This document shows positions 49,847 to 58,959 of a stretch of DNA of 60,925 nucleotides, piece after piece. Origin of the DNA: Providencia vermicola (lineage in GTDB: Bacteria > Pseudomonadota > Gammaproteobacteria > Enterobacterales > Enterobacteriaceae); NCBI RefSeq assembly GCF_020381325.1, contig NZ_JAGSPI010000003.1, positions 367,213 to 428,137 of the forward strand, in the 5' to 3' direction. How positions within the stretch are numbered: the stretch's first letter is position 1; each line of letters begins with the position of its first letter. A program made the translations under genes and the position numbers. The notes under the pieces are model-generated. The model saw only the letters and a list, made by a program, of their open reading frames with translations, was not told where the DNA came from and ran no database searches.

Positions 49847-50377
49847 TTAAAAAACATCGGTTTCTAATATTTGAGCAATTAAATCGGCAACAGATAACAC
49901 TAAAGACGATTTGACCATTTGTTGATAGCGTTGTTTCTGTAAACTCATTAGCTGCTGGTCAACCATGTCCTCAGGTTGATCAAAACGCATCATTTCAGGT
50001 AATGGTCCTATACAGTGAAGCATTTTAATACTGCCTATTATTTCATCATCGATATAATCTAATTTTAATTCTTGGTGAGATAACGAATCACTTAATGCTA
50101 AAAATAATTCAATATCTTCATAGGTTTCACGTGTTATTGCACCCAAAGCAAATAACAATTTTAAACGTACAGATAAATCACCTAATGGGCCATTTCCTGT
50201 CAAAAGAGGTTCAACCGCATACTTTACGGCATAATCATCCTTCCTAAATACTTTTAACATCAATTTATCAATAGCTTGTGAAATAAGAACAATAGCCTCT
50301 TGAACAAACAAATGTAATTCAGGTCGCTGATTTAGCCGTTCAAGAATTTGATTTTCAATGTCTTGTTTATTTTCCAT
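49847..50377 (-). CDS. mtlR: Mannitol operon repressor MtlR
   Basis: Represses mannitol operon expression in E. coli, apparently without a classical DNA-binding domain. It has 176 residues (E. coli 195; N-terminus shorter). The conserved core VFRKDDYAVKYAVEPLLTGNGPLGDLSVRLKL (about 47-78) and QRYQQMVKSSLVLSVADLI near the C-terminus are diagnostic. Start ATG 50377; a GTG at 50395 is in frame. It is the last gene of mtlADR, 111 bases after mtlD. Confidence 0.93.
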   Translation of the reverse strand: MENKQDIENQILERLNQRPELHLFVQEAIVLISQAIDKLMLKVFRKDDYAVKYAVEPLLTGNGPLGDLSVRLKLLFALGAITRETYEDIELFLALSDSLSHQELKLDYIDDEIIGSIKMLHCIGPLPEMMRFDQPEDMVDQQLMSLQKQRYQQMVKSSLVLSVADLIAQILETDVF

Positions 50378-50488
50378 AATAATTTCTTTTATCACTTTAT
50401 GGCCACCAGCTTGATATTTATTCGCTACTAACCATAAAGTGATTAAACCTCACCAATTAACTCATTATCCGTAACATTACCTATTACT

Positions 50489-51637
50489 CTACTTCATTAG
50501 CTCGTACTGCGCACAAATTTTATTAATAATGACAGGATGATGTTGAAGCCCACTTAATTCAACTATAGCTTGATATAGACCTTTATCTTCAATCAGAGCT
50601 GTCATTTCAATAGATTGAGGGTCACTAGTGCATCTAAAATGAAGCGCAGCTGCAATACCCATTATCAGATTATTATTAGGGAGTTCATACTCTAATGTCC
50701 CCAATAGTGGCTTAATCAGTCTATCTTCAGGGCTGAGTTTACGAATAGGTTGGCGCCCTACTCGACTCACATCATCCTTTAAATAAGGGTTAGCAAAGCG
50801 GCTTAATATTTTTTCAATATATTGCTGGTGCTTATCTGTATTAAACCCATATCGTTGAATTAAAACTTGCCCACTTTCTTCCATTGCAGCCTTTACGATA
50901 GCGAAAATCTTAGAGTCATTAATGGCATCACTGATTGTTTGGTATCCATATAATTGGCCTAGATATGCAGTAATCGCATGGCCTGTATTTAACGTGAATA
51001 GTTTTCGCTCAACAAATGCCATTAAATTATCCGTCAACTCCATACCGTCAATTGTCGGAATATTGCCAATAAATTGTGTTTTGTCGACAATCCATTCACT
51101 GAATGATTCAACAGTTACAGAAAGAGGGTCATCATTCGCCGCATCCATTGGAGGAACAATCCGGTCAACGGCGGAGTCAACAAAACCAACATATTGCTCA
51201 ACCCATCTGTGTGTTTCTACAGGTAATTGAGTAAGAATATGCCGTTTTAATTGGCTTGTTCCTCTAACCATATTTTCACACGCAATAATATTGAGGGGCT
51301 TTTGGTTATTTAATTTACATCTTAAAGCAATACCTTGCGCCAAAGTCCCTGCTATTTTTTCGAGAATTTGTGGGCCTACTGCGGTTGTCACCATATCTGC
51401 AGAGGCTATATATTCTATTGTCTTTGGATCATTAGAATTAATTGCGTGCACATTCTGTACTTTTTCTATGCGGTTTTCTTGCCCAACAACATGAACCTGA
51501 TATGACTGCTGATGCTCTAGTTGATCAATTAATGGCTGATTAACATCGGTAAATGTGAGTTGTGAATTCGCATCAGAGAGTAATTTACCAATAAAACCAC
51601 GACCGATATTACCTGCACCAAAATGAATGACTTTCAT
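50489..51637 (-). CDS. mtlD: Mannitol-1-phosphate 5-dehydrogenase
   Basis: Oxidises mannitol-1-phosphate to fructose-6-phosphate with NAD. It has 382 residues, the same as E. coli. NAD-binding motif [17 protein letters not shown] at the N-terminus; the polyol dehydrogenase catalytic Lys lies in the [10 protein letters not shown] region near residue 213. GAGGAG eight bases before the ATG supports the start. It follows mtlA after 11 bases, with coupled expression. Confidence 0.96.
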   Translation of the reverse strand: MKVIHFGAGNIGRGFIGKLLSDANSQLTFTDVNQPLIDQLEHQQSYQVHVVGQENRIEKVQNVHAINSNDPKTIEYIASADMVTTAVGPQILEKIAGTLAQGIALRCKLNNQKPLNIIACENMVRGTSQLKRHILTQLPVETHRWVEQYVGFVDSAVDRIVPPMDAANDDPLSVTVESFSEWIVDKTQFIGNIPTIDGMELTDNLMAFVERKLFTLNTGHAITAYLGQLYGYQTISDAINDSKIFAIVKAAMEESGQVLIQRYGFNTDKHQQYIEKILSRFANPYLKDDVSRVGRQPIRKLSPEDRLIKPLLGTLEYELPNNNLIMGIAAALHFRCTSDPQSIEMTALIEDKGLYQAIVELSGLQHHPVIINKICAQYELMK

Positions 51638-51648
51638 TGTTATTCTCC

Positions 51649-53598
51649 TCACGCTGCACTTTGCGATGCTAAAATTTCGAGCACTTCTTGAATACTTTGG
51701 GTATTACACAATTTATCTATCACCCCATCTTCATCTAGTGCAGTGGTGATTCGTGTAATCACTTCAATATGCTCATTATTTTGTGCTGCGATGCCAATAA
51801 CAAGACGTGCAATTTCATCGGGTTCATCTCCGAATTGAACACCTTCAGGATATTGGCAAATAACAATACCCGTTTTTAAAACACGATCTTTCGCTTCAAT
51901 AGTTCCATGTGGGACTGCAATTGATTCACCAAGATAAGTTGAGGTTAATTTTTCTCTCGCTAACATCGCTTCAATATAATCAGGTTCTACATACCCGCCC
52001 TCAACTAATTTTTGTCCCGCAAATTGAATTGCTTGCGTTTTATTCTTCGCTGATAAATTTAAATAAATATGCTTAGCACTAAGTGTAAACAACGCTTCAT
52101 CTTTATCTTCAATATCAAAAGATTCATCATTTGCAGCAACAATTGTTTGCTTGATTAAGCGTCCATCATTTGCAGCTGTAGGATGTTTTTTCGCGATTAA
52201 ATTAGTCACTAAATCATTATAAATTTGACCATCTAAGAAATTAGCTAAAGAAATGTGCATTGCATTAGGTGCAAATGTTTTAGCTCTTTCAGTGAGGTCT
52301 TTATGCGTTATCACAATATCAACACTCGTAGGAAGGTCGTTGATAGCCATGTTCGTGACATTAATATCAAGCAACCCTGCATCACGAATCTTTTTCGCTA
52401 ATACACCTGCCCCCATCGCACTGGAGCCCATTCCCGCATCACAAGCAACAATAATACTACGCACATTTGCAAGGTTAACTGTTGAATTGTTATTCGTTAC
52501 TTCCTTACTCGATGATTTAGATTGCGCTTTCATATCACGCATTTTTTTCGTCGCATTATCTAATTCATCATCATCGCCCAAACGGGTTCTTTTTAATAAA
52601 ATTGCAGAAACTAAGAAAGAAACAAGCGTTGCACTAATCACAGACAGAATAACGCCAATTAAAGATGATTTTGGTGTCATCAGTAAAACTGCAAAAATAG
52701 AACCTGGTGATGCAGGAGAGACTAAACCAGCATGAAATAGGTTCATCACAAACACACCTGTCATGCCACCAAGAATAACTGCAAGAATTAACCGTGGATT
52801 CATTAAAACGTATGGGAAATAAATTTCGTGGATCCCACCGAAAAAGTGAATAATTGCAGCACCAGACGCAGACTGTTTAGCATTCCCTTTACCAAAGAAC
52901 ATGTATGCCAATAACACACCTAAACCTGGACCAGGGTTAGCTTCAATTAAGAAAAAAATAGACGCGCCTGTTTCAGTCGCTTGTTGAATACCTAATGGGG
53001 AGAAGATTCCGTGGTTAATGGCATTATTCAAAAAGAGTATTTTGGCTGGCTCAACAAAAATCGAAGTTAAGGGTAGTAGATTATTTTCTACCATTACATT
53101 TACACCCGCCGCCAACACTTTTGATAAACCAGCAACGAGAGGCCCAATAGCAAGGTAAGCAAGTATCGCTAAGAGCATACCAATAATGCCAGATGAAAAG
53201 TTATTTACTAGCATTTCAAAGCCCGTTTTGACTTTACCATCTATCCAGCTATCAAAACGTTTAATAGCATAACCACCTAATGGCCCTGCTATCATTGCCC
53301 CCATAAACATTGGCATATCGGCACCAACAATTACCCCCATTGTTGTAATTGCCCCGACAATGCCACCTCTTTCACCACCAACAAGACGACCGCCCGTATA
53401 ACCAATTAGCAGTGGTAATAAATAGGTGATCATTGGACCTACAAGCTGTGCCAACGTTTCATTTGGCCACCAACCCGTAGGGATAAAGAGCGCGGTAATT
53501 AAGCCCCACGCAATGAAAGCACCGATATTAGGCATAACCATATTACTGAGGAAACGCCCAAAATTCTGTACCTTTAATTTGATATTTGATGTTACCAT
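51649..53598 (-). CDS. mtlA: PTS mannitol transporter subunit IICBA
   Basis: Imports mannitol and phosphorylates it. It has 649 residues (E. coli 637) in the order IIC (membrane, about 1-340, with [20 protein letters not shown], and [18 protein letters not shown] substrate loop), IIB (phospho-Cys386 in [15 protein letters not shown]) and IIA (phospho-His564 in [12 protein letters not shown]). All three phosphorylation modules are intact. First gene of mtlADR, with CRP-like sites upstream. Confidence 0.97.
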   Translation of the reverse strand: MVTSNIKLKVQNFGRFLSNMVMPNIGAFIAWGLITALFIPTGWWPNETLAQLVGPMITYLLPLLIGYTGGRLVGGERGGIVGAITTMGVIVGADMPMFMGAMIAGPLGGYAIKRFDSWIDGKVKTGFEMLVNNFSSGIIGMLLAILAYLAIGPLVAGLSKVLAAGVNVMVENNLLPLTSIFVEPAKILFLNNAINHGIFSPLGIQQATETGASIFFLIEANPGPGLGVLLAYMFFGKGNAKQSASGAAIIHFFGGIHEIYFPYVLMNPRLILAVILGGMTGVFVMNLFHAGLVSPASPGSIFAVLLMTPKSSLIGVILSVISATLVSFLVSAILLKRTRLGDDDELDNATKKMRDMKAQSKSSSKEVTNNNSTVNLANVRSIIVACDAGMGSSAMGAGVLAKKIRDAGLLDINVTNMAINDLPTSVDIVITHKDLTERAKTFAPNAMHISLANFLDGQIYNDLVTNLIAKKHPTAANDGRLIKQTIVAANDESFDIEDKDEALFTLSAKHIYLNLSAKNKTQAIQFAGQKLVEGGYVEPDYIEAMLAREKLTSTYLGESIAVPHGTIEAKDRVLKTGIVICQYPEGVQFGDEPDEIARLVIGIAAQNNEHIEVITRITTALDEDGVIDKLCNTQSIQEVLEILASQSAA

Positions 53599-53719
53599 AA
53601 TAGAACCCCGTGGTACGAGAACGATAAGATTGCAACGTTATCGCCAAATAACGTTAGTGAATTTTTAGACACTTTCACTCTAACATGGCCTTTATCAGAT
53701 GCGTACCACGCGGGCCTTA

Positions 53720-53735
53720 TGTGACGTAAGTCACT
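53720..53735. promoter_or_regulatory. CRP site upstream of mtlA
   Basis: TGTGA-CGTAAG-TCACT matches 9 of 10 conserved CRP positions, 122-137 bases upstream of mtlA, consistent with catabolite activation of the mannitol operon. Confidence 0.78.
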
Positions 53736-53836
53736 TAAACACCCCACATCCCCCTACCCAAATATTGATCATCCTCACAAATAGATAGTGTAGTTTTACT
53801 ACAAAAACGTTTTTTCACATAAAACAAGCAAAAAAA

Positions 53837-53852
53837 CGAGATCAATATCACA
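53837..53852. promoter_or_regulatory. Second candidate CRP site upstream of mtlA
   Basis: CGAGA-TCAATA-TCACA matches 8 of 10 CRP positions. The E. coli mtl promoter also uses several CRP sites. Confidence 0.5.
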
Positions 53853-54156
53853 TAAAAATGCTTGGCTTAATTTTCAAAAAAGAGATAATGATCACGAATT
53901 ATTTTCATATTCACCTTCTTTTAACTTCATTAAAAGCTCGATTAACCTTTTTATAGCTAGTAGATTTTATTTTGTAATTAATTTTCACATGTTACTTATT
54001 TCAAAAAAGTACCAACGAAATGGATATAAAGTTGAAAATACAGGCTTAGCACTCATCTCATTTTGTATTGTCTATCTTTTGCGATATCGTTAATAGGATT
54101 AACTGCAACTTATTAATGATAGTATCTGCATCATTTGTTGTATCTGGTTTTTATAG

Positions 54157-54302
54157 TTGAACAACCTTGCAGGTATTACTGTTGTTGAACAAGCCGCGGC
54201 TTATGGCGTAAAAATATCGTTTAGTGAGTTTGCAAAATCGGGGGGGTTGTTGCCGCGTTATGTATGATATTAGCTGCAATATGGATAGTATTAGTCTTGT
54301 AA
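54157..54302 (+). pseudogene. C-terminal remnant of an ion-transporter superfamily permease
   Basis: A 48-codon remnant: LNNLAGITVVEQAAAYGVKISFSEF then AKSG. After a run of seven G (54240-54246) the reading shifts; adding one G continues as GVVAALCMILAAIWIVLVL and stop. The VEQAA-x-x-GVKISF-x-EF pattern and a hydrophobic tail resemble the C-terminus of SLC13/ArsB/NhaD-type permeases. A stop codon lies directly upstream, so the body of the gene is gone. The G-run shift could also be a sequencing error, but the missing N-terminus marks it as a fossil. Confidence 0.6.
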
Positions 54303-54317
54303 GAATAATGGCAATTT

Positions 54318-54350
54318 ATTACCAGCCACGCTGAGTAAATGGCTGGTAAT
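54318..54350. terminator. Hairpin between the permease remnant and the cyclase gene
   Basis: ATTACCAGCCA (54318-54328) and TGGCTGGTAAT (54340-54350) form a perfect 11-bp stem 13 bases after the cyclase stop. U-runs are weak on both strands. Confidence 0.65.
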
Positions 54351-54363
54351 AGAATTTCAATAT

Positions 54364-55101
54364 TTAGGGAAGAATAGCGAATGAACGCACAGGAAACCCA
54401 CTCGCATTATTTGGTTTAGCAACAATATTAAAGATCACTGCCCCACGAGTCGGTACTTTATCCAGGTTTGCCAGCAGTTCCACTTGGTAAGTATCTTGAT
54501 CTAAAACGTAATACTCTCCAAGTAACGCATTATTTTTACGAAAATCTTTTGCCGCATCAGTATCAAACGTTTCATGTCCAATTGCTTTAATACCCCGTTC
54601 TTCAAATAAGAACTTTAAGGCATCCATCCCCCAGCCAGGTATTTGGTTATTACCTTCTTCGTCTTTATTATCCATAAGCTCTTGTGATGGCCAACGTTTG
54701 CTCCAATCTGTTCTTAGTGCAACAAAACTGTCAGATTCAATTTTTCCATGTTGTTCCTCAAAAGCCAGTACATCATTAAGAGAAAATGCAAAGTTTGGAT
54801 CTTGTTTTGCTCTTTCTGATTGATCAATGACAATTAAAGGTAAAACAAGCTCCTTTAGCTCTAACTCATGCAGAAAACGTTTACCTTCAACGAAATGACA
54901 TGGCGCATCAATGTGCGTGCCATATTGCCCTGGAAAGGTAAATTGCTGAGCAAAGAAACCTTCTGCATAGCCAAATAAGGTTTTAAACTCCGCAGCATCA
55001 AACATAAAAAAATGCGGTGAATTCCCATCAAAGCGATGTGTTAAATCAACCCATTTCTTACTCTTTATAATATTAAATGCATCAATCAGTTCATGATTCA
55101 T
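54364..55101 (-). CDS. Cyclase family protein (metal-dependent hydrolase)
   Basis: A 245-residue member of the cyclase/kynurenine-formamidase-like family (Pfam cyclase), enzymes that hydrolyse or cyclise amides using Mn or Zn. The family metal motif is usually H-x-G-T-H-x-D-x-P-x-H; here FPGQYGTHIDAPCHF (about residues 56-70) keeps the second His, the Asp and the last His but has Gln where the first His ligand is expected. C-terminal IKAIGHETFDTD is also conserved. It lies beyond the terminator of the NlpA-type lipoprotein gene, so it is transcribed separately. The substrate is unknown. Confidence 0.8.
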   Translation of the reverse strand: MNHELIDAFNIIKSKKWVDLTHRFDGNSPHFFMFDAAEFKTLFGYAEGFFAQQFTFPGQYGTHIDAPCHFVEGKRFLHELELKELVLPLIVIDQSERAKQDPNFAFSLNDVLAFEEQHGKIESDSFVALRTDWSKRWPSQELMDNKDEEGNNQIPGWGMDALKFLFEERGIKAIGHETFDTDAAKDFRKNNALLGEYYVLDQDTYQVELLANLDKVPTRGAVIFNIVAKPNNASGFPVRSFAILP

Positions 55102-55239
55102 ATTCTTCCCCTGTCAGGTTGATTTTGTTCAGTGTTTTTATGACGTTGTATTTTTTGTTGTGTTACTTATCTATTTAATAGCAGTAAAAATATTGTGTTG
55201 TCTAGGAATTTAATAAGAATAAATTTCATAATAAGTTTT

Positions 55240-55274
55240 AAAAAAGCCACTTATTAATTTAATAATAAGTGGCT
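55240..55274 (-). terminator. Terminator of the NlpA/MetQ-type gene
   Basis: AGCCACTTATTA (55245-55256) and TAATAAGTGGCT (55263-55274) are perfect 12-bp arms; TTTTTTAAAAC follows on the minus strand, 36 bases past the stop. Confidence 0.9.
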
Positions 55275-55309
55275 AGTAAGAGTAAAAATATAAAAATTAG
55301 ACTAGGATT

Positions 55310-56152
55310 TTATTTAGGGTATTTATTCCAGCTTTCTGGTTCAATAAAACCATCATAAATACGCTGAGAACGAATATAATCCGCATATTCTTTAGACTCA
55401 AAAGCCTCTTTTAAATCTTTAGCCCATTGAGAATCAAGATCTTTTTGCATGACAGTGACTATAACACGGTGTTCTAGTGGTGAGTTTTCAACAACTAATC
55501 CATCGGCAATACGCTGGCCTGCACTTGCGACATAATTGCCATTTACCACAACAAAATCAACATCATCAAGTAATCTTAATCCTTGAGCTGCGTCCGTTTC
55601 ACGCACATCTAAATGATATTTTCCTGATGAAATATCATTAACACTAAAACTCAATGTACTGACATTCGGTTTAATTTTAATCCAGCCTAATTGTTCTAAG
55701 ATCCGCGCCCCTCTTTCCGCATTAACAGGATCGTTAGATAAAGCGACAATCATGCCATCTTTTACATCATCAATTGATTTGTGTTTATTTGAACGTAAAC
55801 TTTGTGGCGCGCTTGGTGAGTCTGTCAATGCGACCATATTAATATTATTCTTTTTGTTATAGGCATCCATATATGCGCGGCTTTGGTTCACCGATGCATC
55901 AATAGAACCTTCTTCAAATGCAGGATTAATTTGTCTATTTTGTGAAAATTGACGCAAAATTACCTTATAACCTTTTTTCTCTAAAATAGGCACGATTCCT
56001 TTATCTACTTGATCGATATAATTACCAACTCCAAAACCTATCGTTATCTGTTTTTTATTTGGATTATCTTTTTCATTGTTATCACCGCATGCTGAAAGTA
56101 CAAAAGCAGCTGCTGCGATTAAAGATAGATTTATTAATTTTTGTTTTAACAT
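55310..56152 (-). CDS. NlpA/MetQ family substrate-binding lipoprotein
   Basis: A 280-residue periplasmic-facing lipoprotein, the binding component for the MetN/MetI-type proteins encoded divergently. Signal peptide with lipobox VLSAC (Cys about 22). Mature domain typical of the NlpA family (ITIGFGVGNYIDQVDKGIVPILEKKGYKV; PSAPQSLRSNKHKSIDDVKDGMIVALSNDPVNAERG). Start at ATG 56152 with AGGG nine bases upstream. It diverges from known MetQ enough that methionine is not assured: no MetJ box (AGACGTCT repeats) was seen upstream. Confidence 0.87.
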   Translation of the reverse strand: MLKQKLINLSLIAAAAFVLSACGDNNEKDNPNKKQITIGFGVGNYIDQVDKGIVPILEKKGYKVILRQFSQNRQINPAFEEGSIDASVNQSRAYMDAYNKKNNINMVALTDSPSAPQSLRSNKHKSIDDVKDGMIVALSNDPVNAERGARILEQLGWIKIKPNVSTLSFSVNDISSGKYHLDVRETDAAQGLRLLDDVDFVVVNGNYVASAGQRIADGLVVENSPLEHRVIVTVMQKDLDSQWAKDLKEAFESKEYADYIRSQRIYDGFIEPESWNKYPK

Positions 56153-56224
56153 ATGTAACAACCCTGTGAAAATATTTCAGCCAGTATAATCATATTAATT
56201 TGGTTGTTCTTAGATCAGATAATT

Positions 56225-56287
56225 ATAACTTAGTTATTTAGTGATATAAGAATTGGTTTTAATTCTTTTAGGTTATATGGATATAAC
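56225..56287. promoter_or_regulatory. Two inverted repeats in the divergent transporter promoter
   Basis: ATAACT-T-AGTTAT (56225-56237) and GTTATAT-GG-ATATAAC (56272-56287) are perfect inverted repeats in the 213-base region between the divergent binding-protein and CMD genes. They share GTTAT/ATAAC half-sites, so one regulator could bind both. No regulator gene is adjacent. Confidence 0.5.
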
Positions 56288-56365
56288 AAATAGATCGTTC
56301 GATAAATGATGTGATTGATATGTAATGAAGGAGATAAAAAACGTTTAAAAAAAGTGAGTTGCTTT

Positions 56366-57484
56366 ATGACTATTTTCAATGATGATTTAATTAGCACCCT
56401 GACACACTTGCCACCAGGTTCCGATTTAGCATTAATCCGCCAAGACCGATCAGCCGCAACCTTAAATACCCAAGCCGCGTACAGCGAAATTTTCTCTGTA
56501 CCATCAACACAATTTCCTATTGATGTTCGTTATGGTTTTGCGCATCAGGTTGCAAAATTGACTGGCAGCCAAACATTAGCAGATTTTTATTTTCAACAAG
56601 CACCAGCACTAAAAATAGAAAATCTTTCACCTGCTCTGCAAGCTGCTGCGGAATATCTGCAAATATTAACGTTATCTCCTAAAGATACTCATTTTTCACT
56701 CATCGAAACCTTAATTACACAAGGCTGGGAAAATAGCGACATCATTTTGCTTGCTCAGTTAATTACCTTTGTCACCTACCAAGCTCGTTTAGTCGAAGGA
56801 ATTGAGCTCTTAACGACATCTAAAAATTACCCACTGGATGTCGCGAAAATAGTCGCGGGCAAATGGAATCATCAACCTTTCACTCGCCAGGGACGCCCAT
56901 CCCCTACCGCCTTTACACAAGATAATTTAGGTTGGGAAGCTTGGATAACGGCAAGAAAAGCAGAAACGCTAAGCGATGAAGAAACTCAGGTGATGAAAAA
57001 ATTTGGTCAATTAACCTCTGAATACTTTCTTCTGCTCGCTCATCAAAGCAAGATTTTAGAAATTCGAACCTTAATCGATCGTGGTGTCTTTTACACCGCT
57101 GGGGGCCTACCACGTTGGGAACGTGAGTTTGCAGCTGCCGCTGTCAGTAAAGTGAATGGTTGCATTTATTGTGCTTCTGTTCATGCACGCAAAGCCAGCC
57201 AGTATGCCAAAGAACGCCGTAGTGACGTCGATAAGCTATTAGCAACGCCAACAGGTGAAATTCTTGCGGCTGGCTTTGACGATAGATTGTTAGCAATCAC
57301 CGATCTCGTGGCGTCTTTATCAGCAACACCAATTCAAGCAACAACATCTCAAGTTGCAACACTACGCCAACTGGGACTATCTGAGCTCGAATTGCTTGAT
57401 TTAATTCAGTCTACTGCGTTTTTCTCATGGGCAAACCGCTTAATGCTTTCTCTCGGTGAGCCGTTTGAAATTGTGGAGGAATAA
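56366..57484 (+). CDS. CMD/alkylhydroperoxidase (AhpD-like) domain protein
   Basis: A 372-residue protein made of two AhpD-like (carboxymuconolactone decarboxylase fold) halves. Only the C-terminal half has the redox motif CIYCASVH (CxxC plus His, about residues 265-272) in SKVNGCIYCASVHARKA; the N-terminal half lacks cysteines. From memory it resembles a fusion of two TIGRFAM families found beside ABC importers in Agrobacterium; not checked. Start ATG 56366 has only a weak site; the frame is open from 56315, and an AAGGAG lies at about 56327. First gene of a four-gene operon. Confidence 0.78.
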   Translation: MTIFNDDLISTLTHLPPGSDLALIRQDRSAATLNTQAAYSEIFSVPSTQFPIDVRYGFAHQVAKLTGSQTLADFYFQQAPALKIENLSPALQAAAEYLQILTLSPKDTHFSLIETLITQGWENSDIILLAQLITFVTYQARLVEGIELLTTSKNYPLDVAKIVAGKWNHQPFTRQGRPSPTAFTQDNLGWEAWITARKAETLSDEETQVMKKFGQLTSEYFLLLAHQSKILEIRTLIDRGVFYTAGGLPRWEREFAAAAVSKVNGCIYCASVHARKASQYAKERRSDVDKLLATPTGEILAAGFDDRLLAITDLVASLSATPIQATTSQVATLRQLGLSELELLDLIQSTAFFSWANRLMLSLGEPFEIVEE

Positions 57485-57495
57485 GGAATAATTTC

Positions 57496-58956
57496 ATGGA
57501 TAGGATCATTGGCTTAGCGGCTTTAGAAACACATATTGCACAAGATTTGCAATATCTTAATCTCCCAATCACATCATGGGCATTATCAGATAATAATATC
57601 AACAAACAACATATTGACGTTGCCATTATTGGTGCTGGTATGTCAGGTGTCACGGCTGCATTTGCACTCAAGTTACGTGGTATTAATGCCGTCGTATTTG
57701 ATAAAGCCATTACTGGAAGTGAAGGGCCTTGGCAAAAACCGGCTCTCATGGAAACACTACGTTCGCCAAAACAGGTCGTAGGGCCCGCTTTAGCCTCCCC
57801 TTCATTAACCTTTCAAGCGTGGTTCAAAGCGCAATTTGGCAATGAAAAATGGGAAGAGTTAGATAAAATTCCTCGCCTTCAGTGGGGTGAGTATTTGCAG
57901 TGGTTTAAAAGGATTACCGCACCAAAAGTATTTAATCAATACGAACTTATTGACCTACATTTAACCGATAATGGTAGCAGGTTAATTTTTAAAACACCTG
58001 AAGGCACAACAAATTACATCGCACAGCATGTTATTTTAGCCACAGGTATGGAATCCTTTAGTGAACCGAATATTCCCAGTTTTATGGATAATATTCCACA
58101 AAACTATTGGGAGCATTCGTATGCAGGCACTGATTACAGCCGCTTTAAAGGGTTAGACATTGGTGTTGTTGGTTATAGCGCAGGTGCAATGGATAGTTCA
58201 GCAACAGCCTTAGAGAACGGGGCTAAGAGTGTGGAAATTTTAATCCGTGCTACAGATATGCCACGGGTAAACCGAGGGAAAGTTGCCGGAAGCGCGGGTT
58301 TTACGAATGCTTATGCCTATTTTACAGATGCACAAAAATGGCATTATTCAGCGTATGTTGCTAAAGCTAAAACCCCTGCTCCTCATGGCAGTACTTTACG
58401 AGTTTCTCGCCATCCAAATGCTTTTTTTAATTTTAATACTCAAATTAAACAGATTGAATTAAAAGATAAAAAACTGCATATTTCGACAACAACTGAACAA
58501 TTCACGTTAGATTATTTGATCCTCGCGACTGGATATAGAATCAATTGGTTCAAACATCCTGCATTTAACCAAATTACCCCTTTAATTAAAACGTGGGCTG
58601 ATGTTTATACTCCACCAATCAGTGAAGCGAATGGTGAACTCGGCGCACACCCCTATTTAGGCCCGCATTTTGAATTACAAGGCAAAAAAACGGCTGACTC
58701 TGAAAAGTTAAAACAATTTTATTGTTTCAATTTAAGTGCTTCTCTTAGCATGGGCCCCGTTATTGGTTTGATCCCTGGTACTAATGCAGGTGCAGAGCGT
58801 TTAGCTGACCATATTGCCGCTCAATTGTACCTCGCTCATAGAGAAGAACACCTCGAATTAGTGAAAACAAGCCAAGAATTTGAATTATTAGGTGATGAAT
58901 GGCAACCAGCAGCCTTGCCTTCAGAACGTATGCAGCTAACTGATAATGTAGAGTAA
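57496..58956 (+). CDS. FMO-like flavin-containing monooxygenase/oxidoreductase
   Basis: A 486-residue two-nucleotide-site flavoprotein. FAD site: DVAIIGAGMSGVTAAFAL near residue 42. The FMO-type linker WEHSYAGTDYSRFKG precedes the NADPH site DIGVVGYSAGAMDSSATA near residue 222. The ATGYRINW motif near residue 345 is the usual FMO/BVMO hinge. N- and S-oxidation of small substrates is typical. The N-terminal 40 residues are an extra helical extension. It follows the CMD gene after 11 bases and precedes the ATPase gene by three bases, so it is part of the import operon. Confidence 0.85.
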   Translation: MDRIIGLAALETHIAQDLQYLNLPITSWALSDNNINKQHIDVAIIGAGMSGVTAAFALKLRGINAVVFDKAITGSEGPWQKPALMETLRSPKQVVGPALASPSLTFQAWFKAQFGNEKWEELDKIPRLQWGEYLQWFKRITAPKVFNQYELIDLHLTDNGSRLIFKTPEGTTNYIAQHVILATGMESFSEPNIPSFMDNIPQNYWEHSYAGTDYSRFKGLDIGVVGYSAGAMDSSATALENGAKSVEILIRATDMPRVNRGKVAGSAGFTNAYAYFTDAQKWHYSAYVAKAKTPAPHGSTLRVSRHPNAFFNFNTQIKQIELKDKKLHISTTTEQFTLDYLILATGYRINWFKHPAFNQITPLIKTWADVYTPPISEANGELGAHPYLGPHFELQGKKTADSEKLKQFYCFNLSASLSMGPVIGLIPGTNAGAERLADHIAAQLYLAHREEHLELVKTSQEFELLGDEWQPAALPSERMQLTDNVE

Positions 58957-58959
58957 ACT

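Larger units (their letters stand above)
53599..54156. other. mtlA upstream region
   Basis: 558 bases of AT-rich DNA. The part next to mtlA carries two CRP-like sites and should hold the mtl promoter. Toward 54085-54156 codons read like a transporter segment (MIVSASFVVSGF) out of register with the remnant that follows, probably further debris of the same gene. Confidence 0.45.

Noticed and set aside
56162-56365. MetJ operator or SAM riboswitch for the MetNIQ-like genes
   Set aside because: No AGACGTCT-type repeats and no riboswitch-like conserved helices were found; only the two inverted repeats remain.
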